A DNA stretch of 12,174 nt, from assembly GCA_026986085.1 (NCBI GenBank), contig JALSPE010000072.1, positions 1-12,174 on the forward strand, given 5' to 3'. The number at the start of each line of letters is the position of its first letter. The first letter of the stretch is position 1. Origin of the DNA: Campylobacteraceae bacterium (GTDB taxonomy: Bacteria > Campylobacterota > Campylobacteria > Campylobacterales > Sulfurovaceae). Below, in pieces: positions 1 to 4,898 of this stretch. The position numbers and the translations under genes are program-made. The notes below the pieces were generated by a model that made no database searches, was not told the DNA's origin, and saw only the letters and a program-made list of their open reading frames with translations.

Positions 1-1
1 T

Positions 2-58
2 ATATTTATCGTGTCATTGGTTATCGCATTTTTAATTAATAGAGTAAGGTCAAATTAG
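2..58 (+). CDS. 3' end of an unidentified gene, probably a membrane protein (partial)
   Basis: Reading frame 2 is open from the window edge to a TAG at 56-58. It gives 18 residues, IFIVSLVIAFLINRVRSN. The first 12 are strongly hydrophobic, followed by a basic tail (NRVRSN). This is the usual look of a last transmembrane helix with a short positively charged cytoplasmic end. The gene is cut by the window start, so the family cannot be named. It converges on the lipoprotein gene on the other strand. The other two + frames also stop within about 60 bases but give less protein-like sequence. Confidence is modest because only 19 codons are visible. Confidence 0.4.
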   Translation: MFIVSLVIAFLINRVRSN

Positions 59-223
59 TTGTAATATACCAACACTTAAACTTTTAGAATATTAATTGGT
101 ATAGTAATAAATTAATAATTACTAACATTGTAAAAAATATCATAATTAAATTTTATTATAAATAAGTTATAGAGAAATAAATATGTAATTAAACTTGTAG
201 TATAGATGTATTATAAAAATAGA
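59..223. other. AT-rich convergent intergenic spacer
   Basis: This stretch lies between the stop of the left-edge partial gene and the terminator of the lipoprotein. It is extremely AT-rich and has stops in all frames at short intervals. I see no gene, no convincing hairpin with a T-tract for the + strand gene, and no repeat beyond general A/T runs. Confidence 0.5.
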
Positions 224-247
224 TATTAGCCCCTGTTGGGACTAATA
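224..247 (-). terminator. Rho-independent terminator of the repeat lipoprotein gene
   Basis: A 10-bp stem with one mismatch (224-233 pairing with 238-247) closes on a 4-base loop. The arms contain CCC/GGG in otherwise AT-rich DNA. On the - strand the stem is followed by a T-rich run (TCTATTTTTAT), and it begins 8 bases after the lipoprotein stop codon at 256-258. Geometry and strand both fit an intrinsic terminator for that gene. Confidence 0.7.
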
Positions 248-255
248 GGTATTAA

Positions 256-1119
256 TTAGTGGCTAACATTTCTACAGTTAACTGTTTGCCAAGTATAGTA
301 ACCGTTAGATACTTTAACTCTTTTAGTTACTGTGCTGTATCTTGGTGGTGTTTTAAGTTGAACAGTTCTAGCTGGTTCAACAACTGTTTTAACTTGAACA
401 GTTCTGTATTGTGCTGGAATTGGCACTTTAACAGTTTCTGCTGGTTTTACAAGAACTTTTTTAGTTACAGTTTTGTATTGTGCTGGAATTGCCACTCTTT
501 TTGTTGTTGGAGGAGTTACCATAACTCTTTTAGTTACAGTTTTATATTTAGCTGGAACTTTTACAAGACAGTTGATATCTGTAACTCTACCACCTACTGC
601 ATTAATAGAACTTCTACTTGATGCACTAAGACCACTACCTCTTCTCCACTCAGTTGTTGCAGGAGATACTAAAACTCTTTTAGTTACAGTTTTGTATTGT
701 GCTGGAACTGGAATTAATTTATAACTCTCAGGTTTAACTAAAACTCTCTCAGTTACAGTTTTATATACTGGTGGCTTACAAATTAATTTATAACCTGGCT
801 CTCTAACTAATTTTTTCTCAGTTTTATAACCATATTTTGGAGGAATAACTTTTAATTTTGCTCCACCTTCATCAACTACAACTTTTTCAGTTTTTGTAGC
901 ATATTTAGGTTTGATATATACTTTTGCATAACACTCACCTGGTCTTGCATTTGGCGGATATAAACCTAAATCTGCTGGTGCTGCTGCTTTAACTGTTGCA
1001 GAACCTGTTGATACGCTTACTTTACTTCCTGAAGCTGCCGCTTGTTGTGTACATCCACTAAAACCTAATGCAAATGCTGCAGTAGCTGCTAGTAAAATGC
1101 CATTTTTCGATAATTTCAT
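256..1119 (-). CDS. Lipoprotein with eight 23-residue YKTVTK repeats
   Basis: Predicted exported lipoprotein of 287 residues and unknown function. The start is ATG at 1119, because AAGGAG at 1126-1131 sits 6 bases upstream; ATG at 1122 or TTG at 1140 would place that site too close or inside the gene. The signal peptide (MKLSKNGILL...FALGFSGC) ends in a lipobox with the lipidated Cys at residue 23. After an Ala/Ser-rich linker come eight repeats of exactly 23 residues (about residues 70-280), consensus P-x-x-Y-x-T-V-T-K-x-V-x-V followed by a Pro-rich turn. The fourth repeat carries a 27-residue Ser/Gly-rich insert containing Trp and Cys. The last repeat also ends in a Trp...Cys segment, so a disulfide is possible. 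The alternating pattern suggests short beta strands. Location in the outer membrane or periplasm is inferred. The gene is followed by its own terminator and probably transcribed alone. I do not recognise a named family with known function. Confidence 0.85.
   Translation of the reverse strand: MKLSKNGILLAATAAFALGFSGCTQQAAASGSKVSVSTGSATVKAAAPADLGLYPPNARPGECYAKVYIKPKYATKTEKVVVDEGGAKLKVIPPKYGYKTEKKLVREPGYKLICKPPVYKTVTERVLVKPESYKLIPVPAQYKTVTKRVLVSPATTEWRRGSGLSASSRSSINAVGGRVTDINCLVKVPAKYKTVTKRVMVTPPTTKRVAIPAQYKTVTKKVLVKPAETVKVPIPAQYRTVQVKTVVEPARTVQLKTPPRYSTVTKRVKVSNGYYTWQTVNCRNVSH
280..912 (-). repeat. Intragenic 69-bp repeat array (8 units, one interrupted)
   Basis: This DNA encodes the eight 23-residue units of the lipoprotein. 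Several units are still nearly identical at DNA level: bases 459-488 and 678-707 are the same 30 bases, and 526-555 is a close variant. The 219-bp distance between the identical pair equals three units plus part of the 81-bp insert (2 x 69 + 81). This points to recent duplication or gene conversion inside the gene. Confidence 0.85.
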
Positions 1120-1185
1120 CATCTTCTCCTTGTTTTTCAACTAATTAAAGTTGTTTGTGTTTTCTTAAAGTAAGTATCTCCTGAT

Positions 1186-1227
1186 AACCTACCCCAATAG
1201 ATAACACTTTACCTATTGGGGTAGGTT
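1186..1227. promoter_or_regulatory. Perfect 15-bp GC-rich inverted repeat upstream of the lipoprotein
   Basis: Arms at 1186-1200 (AACCTACCCCAATAG) and 1213-1227 are perfect reverse complements around a 12-base loop. Flanking arms AAGTAAGT (1168-1175) and ACTTACTT (1236-1243) are also complementary and could extend the structure. There is no T-tract on either side, so it does not look like an intrinsic terminator. It lies 67-108 bases upstream of the lipoprotein start codon. It could be a structured 5' leader or a protein-binding operator; the sequence does not decide which. Confidence 0.6.
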
Positions 1228-1275
1228 AAACAAGAACTTACTTAAACTCTAAAAGCCATAGTGTAATAGTAATAC

Positions 1276-1317
1276 AAATATTTCATATTACCATATAAAT
1301 ATTTCATTTTGTCATAT
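1276..1317. repeat. Two tandem 21-bp direct repeats
   Basis: Bases 1276-1296 and 1297-1317 match at 18 of 21 positions. Both begin with AAATATTTCAT and end with CATAT. A 21-bp period is two helical turns, so two protein molecules would sit on the same DNA face. The repeat lies between the tRNA-Val gene and the lipoprotein leader, about 160-200 bases upstream of the lipoprotein start. A regulator binding site is an inference. Confidence 0.5.
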
Positions 1318-1399
1318 TTTTAAAATATAAAAAATACAAAACTTCAACTGTTATGATATACAAAAAAAGATTAAATGTCAATAGTATTAAAGATAATTA

Positions 1400-1475
1400 T
1401 GGTGGCCACGACAGGACTTGAACCTGTGACCACTACCATGTCAAGGTAGTGCTCTACCAACTGAGCTACGCGACC
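1400..1475 (-). tRNA. tRNA-Val, anticodon GAC
   Basis: The 76-nt - strand sequence folds as a full cloverleaf. The acceptor is GGTCGCG against CGTGGCC (with G-U pairs), the D stem is GCTC/GAGC, and the anticodon stem CTACC/GGTAG holds loop TTGACAT with anticodon GAC. The T arm contains GGTTCAAGTCC, the discriminator is A, and CCA is encoded in the gene. GAC reads the valine codon GUC. It stands alone, with no adjoining tRNA. Confidence 0.95.
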
Positions 1476-1477
1476 AA

Positions 1478-1519
1478 TTAATAGTTAAAATTATACTAAA
1501 AATATACTTTAACTATTAA
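1478..1519 (-). promoter_or_regulatory. tRNA-Val promoter inside a 12-bp inverted repeat
   Basis: On the - strand a TATAAT at 1495-1490 precedes the tRNA 5' end (1475) by 14 bases, a normal distance for a tRNA promoter with a short leader. The box is flanked by a perfect 12-bp inverted repeat, TTAATAGTTAAA at 1478-1489 and TTTAACTATTAA at 1508-1519. One arm covers the start-site region and the other the position where a -35 would be. Confidence 0.6.
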
Positions 1520-1522
1520 AAA

Positions 1523-1553
1523 TATAGGTATATTCTACATAAAATATACCTAT
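1523..1553 (-). terminator. Terminator of the speE-coaE-dapF group
   Basis: An 11-bp perfect stem (1524-1534 pairing with 1543-1553) has an 8-base loop. On the - strand it is followed by TATTTTTAATAG. It lies 42 bases after the dapF stop and before the tRNA-Val promoter. The stem is AU-rich apart from one GG/CC pair, so termination may be partial. Confidence 0.6.
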
Positions 1554-1595
1554 TATAAAGGGATGGAGTTGTTATTTTAACTAATTAAAAGTTAC

Positions 1596-2363
1596 TTAAT
1601 CTATTGTAAACGGTATTGTTAAAAGCAAATCAGCTATAAAAATTTTGCTAACTCTACCACCAAATTTATATTTTCCTTCATCGAATTCCATATACAACTC
1701 CTCACCACTCTTTGGAAATACTGGAGTAACATCTTTTACTTTCTCTTCGCTATGAGCTTTTACAAAAGATGCCATAATACCTGTGCCACAAGCTAGTGTT
1801 TCATCCTCTACGCCCCTCTCATAGGTTCTTACACGCATAAAATTATCATCTACAAAATATACATTTACATTTGCATCATACTTCTTTCTAAGCTCTCTTG
1901 CCTCTTCTAGTGAAAAATCTTCAATTTTTTCAAGCTGTGTTACCAAATGTGGCACTCCAGTATCAATTAACCACCAATTTTTATCAAATTCCACGATTTC
2001 TCTATTTTTTATATTTGGCTCTAGCATATCTGTAACTACATAATCTCCATTTACAGTTGCTCTAATTACTCCAGCTCCTGTTAGAAACTCTGCTGTTGAG
2101 TTTATACTTATACCATGCTCTATTGCATAGTGGGCTACGGCTCTTGTTGCATTTCCGCACATTTTAGCTTCACTTCCGTCACTATTGTAAAATTCCCATT
2201 CAAAATCATAATCTTTGTGTGGAACCAAAACCACCATGCCATCAGCCCCAACACCTTCGTGTCTATTACATAAAAGTTTTGCCAACTCCCCACGACTCTT
2301 TTTTTGGCTATCGTGATAGATTATAAAATCATTTCCACTTGCGTTATATTTAGTCACTTCCAT
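1596..2363 (-). CDS. dapF: Diaminopimelate epimerase
   Basis: DapF converts LL-2,6-diaminopimelate to the meso form, which supplies both lysine and the peptidoglycan cross-link. The enzyme is cytosolic, cofactor-independent and uses two cysteines. Both are visible: Cys69 in KMCGNATRA and Cys192 in ETLACGTGI. The N-terminal KYNASGNDFI and the EGVGADGM segment (36-43) are also family signatures. At 255 residues the protein is of ordinary, slightly short length. The ATG at 2363 lies inside the end of coaE, and the genes overlap by 14 bases, which implies translational coupling. It is the last gene of the speE-coaE-dapF group and is followed by a hairpin terminator. Confidence 0.96.
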   Translation of the reverse strand: MEVTKYNASGNDFIIYHDSQKKSRGELAKLLCNRHEGVGADGMVVLVPHKDYDFEWEFYNSDGSEAKMCGNATRAVAHYAIEHGISINSTAEFLTGAGVIRATVNGDYVVTDMLEPNIKNREIVEFDKNWWLIDTGVPHLVTQLEKIEDFSLEEARELRKKYDANVNVYFVDDNFMRVRTYERGVEDETLACGTGIMASFVKAHSEEKVKDVTPVFPKSGEELYMEFDEGKYKFGGRVSKIFIADLLLTIPFTID

Positions 2364-2943
2364 TTAAAATCTCCTCTTTTACTCTTTCGCACTCTCTTTG
2401 AAGATGTGCTAAATCTTTGCTATTATCTATTAGGTGGGTTGCTCTTTCTCTTTTACTATCTATTGGTATTTGTGCATTAATTCTATCTAAAGCCTCTTTT
2501 TTGCTAAAGCCTTCTCGTTTTATTAATCTATCTAGCTGTATCTCTTTTGGAGTATATACAACTAAGACTCTATCTATATTATAAGAGCCCTCTCTCTCGA
2601 AAAAGAGAGGGATATCTATAAAGTAGGGTTTATTAAAGCTCTCTTGTTTTTTTGCTTCACTTAAAATTTGTTCTCTTATCTTTGGATGCACAATCTCTTC
2701 TAATATTAGGCGTTTTTGGATATTTGCAAAAATTAAGCTACCTAGAGCTTTTCTATCTACTTTGCCATCTTTAATATATTCACTTCCAAAAGCATTCTCA
2801 ATCTCTTTAGATTGATTGTCTAATACACTATGAGCAATTTTATCGGCATCTATAACCCTAAAACCATATAATTGCATAAGTGCCGTTACAGTGCTTTTGC
2901 CACTAGCTATACCACCTGTTAAGACAATAGCATTTTTTAGCAT
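2350..2943 (-). CDS. coaE: Dephospho-CoA kinase
   Basis: CoaE performs the last step of coenzyme A synthesis, the ATP-dependent phosphorylation of dephospho-CoA at the 3' hydroxyl of its ribose. The P-loop GGIASGKST is at residues 10-18, followed by the conserved IDADKIAHSV (31-40). The lid region KREGFSKKEALDRINAQ (142-158) has the family's RxxxQ spacing, and FIDIPLFFE (108-116) is typical. The length of 197 residues is normal. Its ATG shares its A with the TAA of the upstream speE-like gene (TAATG), and its 3' end overlaps dapF, so all three genes are probably translated in sequence from one mRNA. I recall speE next to coaE in H. pylori as well. Confidence 0.96.
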   Translation of the reverse strand: MLKNAIVLTGGIASGKSTVTALMQLYGFRVIDADKIAHSVLDNQSKEIENAFGSEYIKDGKVDRKALGSLIFANIQKRLILEEIVHPKIREQILSEAKKQESFNKPYFIDIPLFFEREGSYNIDRVLVVYTPKEIQLDRLIKREGFSKKEALDRINAQIPIDSKRERATHLIDNSKDLAHLQRECERVKEEILNGSD

Positions 2944-3536
2944 TATCTTTTAATTAACCCTAAATAGTCTCTATTTACAAATGTTGGTGTTACAAAAGAT
3001 GCAATAGCAATATCACTATTGTAGTATGCAAAACCATCTGTAAGGTCTGCTCTTTGCAAGTTAATATCTGCTGTTGGATGATAAAATCTACTTGCCAACA
3101 TTAGATACTCGCTTGTTACTCCATCATCTGTTAAGGCTCTCTCGAATCTGTATGGCATAACAATTGGATATATTGCACCTGCAATTTTGAACTCTTTTTT
3201 TGCATCTTCTACTTTTGTAATAATATTACTCATCTCTATTGAAACAACACCTTTTGCATCTAAAAGCTTTGTAAGCTCTATCCAAAACTCTCTACTATTT
3301 GTATATTTTGGCGTTGAAACAATAGCAATATCAAACTTTTTAGCTCCAAGAGCTTTTAATTTTGCTACCGTGTCGATATCATCAATATGAGTTACCTCAT
3401 CTATTGCTCCATACTTCTCTAACTCTCTGCCAACTCTTTTTGCTCCATTTATTACCAAAACTCTCTTTGGTTGAGCGTGGGTATTAAAAGGTATATGTGT
3501 AAGCATTTCGCTCTTTATAAAATCTAAATTTTCCAT
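2943..3536 (-). CDS. speE: Spermidine synthase-like protein, short and divergent
   Basis: This resembles H. pylori SpeE (aminopropyltransferase, putrescine plus decarboxylated S-adenosylmethionine giving spermidine). The segment FIKSEMLTHIPF...PKRVLVINGAKR...VTHIDDID aligns with the FLHIESELLAHM...KEVLIVDGF...DTHIDFVQAD region I recall from that protein. It has 197 residues against about 260 in H. pylori. The missing part is the N-terminal beta-strand domain that normally forms part of the oligomer and active site. The usual glycine-rich SAM loop is reduced to VINGAKR, and the usual acidic DSTDP-like catalytic motif reads STPKY. The ATG at 3536 has AGGA 7 bases upstream, and the upstream 74-bp gap to murB has no room for the missing domain. 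Activity is therefore uncertain; it may be a lineage-specific variant or have lost the original function. It is the first gene of the speE-coaE-dapF group. Confidence 0.75.
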   Translation of the reverse strand: MENLDFIKSEMLTHIPFNTHAQPKRVLVINGAKRVGRELEKYGAIDEVTHIDDIDTVAKLKALGAKKFDIAIVSTPKYTNSREFWIELTKLLDAKGVVSIEMSNIITKVEDAKKEFKIAGAIYPIVMPYRFERALTDDGVTSEYLMLASRFYHPTADINLQRADLTDGFAYYNSDIAIASFVTPTFVNRDYLGLIKR

Positions 3537-3558
3537 ATTTTGTTCCTAACTTTTAAAT

Positions 3559-3578
3559 ATTATAGTAGCTACTATAAT
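3559..3578 (-). promoter_or_regulatory. 20-bp perfect palindrome containing the -10 of the speE group
   Basis: ATTATAGTAGCTACTATAAT is its own reverse complement. It lies in the 74-bp gap between murB and speE. On the - strand, TATAAT at 3564-3559 stands 23 bases upstream of the speE start, a workable -10 position. Because it is symmetrical it could also be an operator, or a weak AU-rich hairpin ending the murB transcript. Confidence 0.5.
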
Positions 3579-3610
3579 CAAAAAATATAAAAGTAATCTA
3601 AAAATTGTGA

Positions 3611-4387
3611 TTAGAGTATCTTTATCTCCTCTTTTAGTAACACTCCAAACTTCTCTTTTACTCTCTCTTTTGCCATCTCTATTAGAGTAATAGCATCTTT
3701 ATAACTGCCATCGCCTAAATTTACTAAAAAGTTTGCATGAACTTCACTCCAAGCCATACCACCAACTCTTTTGCCCTTTAATCCAACTGCTTCTATTAAC
3801 CTACCTGCATAATCACCCTCTGGGTTTTTAAATGCACTACCAGCACTTGGCTCTTTTGGCTGATTATCTCTTAATTTAAGCAATTCATCTTTTAACTCTT
3901 GATTATATCCATACTCAACTTTAAATCTTACCCTAGTAGCCACTCCACCTAAATTTGCAAATCTATATCCATACTCAATATTCTCTTTTTTAATCCATTT
4001 GCCATTAATCTCTACAGATTCAACCAAATTAAATATCTCATAACTTTTAACTCCTGCATTCATAGCCAACATTCCCCCAATTGTTCCAGGGAGTTTAGAT
4101 ACAAATTCAAACCCAGCCAAATTATTTTTTTTTGCGAAACTAAGCAACCTGCCTGTCTTTAAGGCACAACCTAGCTCCAGAGTATTGCCATCTATCTTTG
4201 CATAATCATAACTCTTGCCAAGTATCATAAGTTTTGGTGGATTATCCGACAATAAAAGGTTATTTGCTCCACCTATTAGATAGTAATCTTTTGGTATATC
4301 ATCTCCTGCTTCGATTACTTTAACATTTAGGGTTGGTCCTATTTTTATACTGCTATATCTGCTAAAATCTATAACTCTACTACTCAA
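3611..4387 (-). CDS. murB: UDP-N-acetylenolpyruvoylglucosamine reductase
   Basis: MurB is a cytosolic FAD enzyme that reduces UDP-GlcNAc-enolpyruvate to UDP-MurNAc with NADPH, the second committed step of peptidoglycan synthesis. Visible signatures are the FAD-binding IGGANNLLLSD (38-48), LPGTIGGMLAMNAG (99-112), YGYRF (139-143), GSAFKNPEGDYAGRLIE (183-199) with the proton-donor serine at 184, and the C-terminal Glu in KEEIKIL. The length of 258 is that of the shorter MurB class. No ATG fits: the start is TTG at 4387, with AGAGG 8 bases upstream, and it overlaps the end of the exosortase gene by 8 bases. It is the last gene of the nrdA-xrt-murB group. Confidence 0.95.
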   Translation of the reverse strand: MSSRVIDFSRYSSIKIGPTLNVKVIEAGDDIPKDYYLIGGANNLLLSDNPPKLMILGKSYDYAKIDGNTLELGCALKTGRLLSFAKKNNLAGFEFVSKLPGTIGGMLAMNAGVKSYEIFNLVESVEINGKWIKKENIEYGYRFANLGGVATRVRFKVEYGYNQELKDELLKLRDNQPKEPSAGSAFKNPEGDYAGRLIEAVGLKGKRVGGMAWSEVHANFLVNLGDGSYKDAITLIEMAKERVKEKFGVLLKEEIKIL

Positions 4388-4898
4388 TATCGCAACCTCT
4401 TATGTATCTTAAAAATATTAAAGCACCAGTAACTACTAATATTAAATTGCCTCCAATATCGTGTATGTAGTAGAAGTATTCTGAGCCATACCTCTTTACA
4501 ACAACAGCTACAATATATAATCTAAATATATTTACTACAAAAAATATAGCAGCAGATGCTAATATCCATATAACTTTTCTTTTTAAACTACACGAAAAGG
4601 CTATAATTGCAGCAGATATCATTAAAAATGGAATTAAGCCGTTACACTCGGGGGTAATTACAACTTTGTAGTGTGGATTAATAATAATATCATAGCCAAT
4701 TATAGGAGAGTCTAAAAGTGCATCTAGTATTGGCATAATTATAGAGCGTAATTGTGAATCTAAATACTCTCCAATAGGCGAGAGCGACCAAAATCTACCC
4801 CAATAAAACAGTCCAAATAGAATTAAAAGCCATATAGGAAATGCAATTAAAAATCTATTAGAAGCATCAAGCTTTCTATATTTATCAATTATTGACAA
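4380..4898 (-). CDS. Small exosortase/archaeosortase-family membrane protein
   Basis: Exosortases are membrane cysteine transpeptidases that cut PEP-CTERM-like C-terminal sorting tails from exported proteins. The three family catalytic residues are present in order, each at a membrane segment: Cys85 in TPECNGL, Arg126 in NIFRL and His146 in YIHDIGG. About four hydrophobic segments are visible (about 15-34, 79-101, 110-134 and 150-166). At 172 residues it matches the short subfamilies rather than the roughly 280-residue, eight-helix type. I place the start at TTG 4898 because GGAG (4907-4910) lies 8 bases upstream; the alternative GTG at 4907 has no well-placed ribosome site. It overlaps nrdA by 10 bases and murB by 8. 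No gene in the window has a recognisable sorting tail, and no glycosyltransferase or EPS gene is next to it. The subfamily is not assigned. Confidence 0.8.
   Translation of the reverse strand: MSIIDKYRKLDASNRFLIAFPIWLLILFGLFYWGRFWSLSPIGEYLDSQLRSIIMPILDALLDSPIIGYDIIINPHYKVVITPECNGLIPFLMISAAIIAFSCSLKRKVIWILASAAIFFVVNIFRLYIVAVVVKRYGSEYFYYIHDIGGNLILVVTGALIFLRYIRGCDIE

Noticed and set aside
259..724. Two + strand ORFs of 120 and 83 codons
   Set aside because: They are antisense to the repeat lipoprotein, whose signal peptide, lipobox, ribosome site and repeats are convincing. Their Cys- and Ser/Phe-rich sequence is what the complement of that repeat would give.
3187..3390. + strand ORF of 67 codons
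   Set aside because: Antisense to the speE-like gene, with no ribosome site and low-complexity Ser/Phe content.
4795..4805. 11-base match (CTACCCCAATA) between the xrt gene and the hairpin arm at 1189-1199, which could let the lipoprotein leader pair with xrt mRNA
   Set aside because: A single 11-base match in 12 kb is too short to separate from chance, and inside xrt it simply encodes YWGR.
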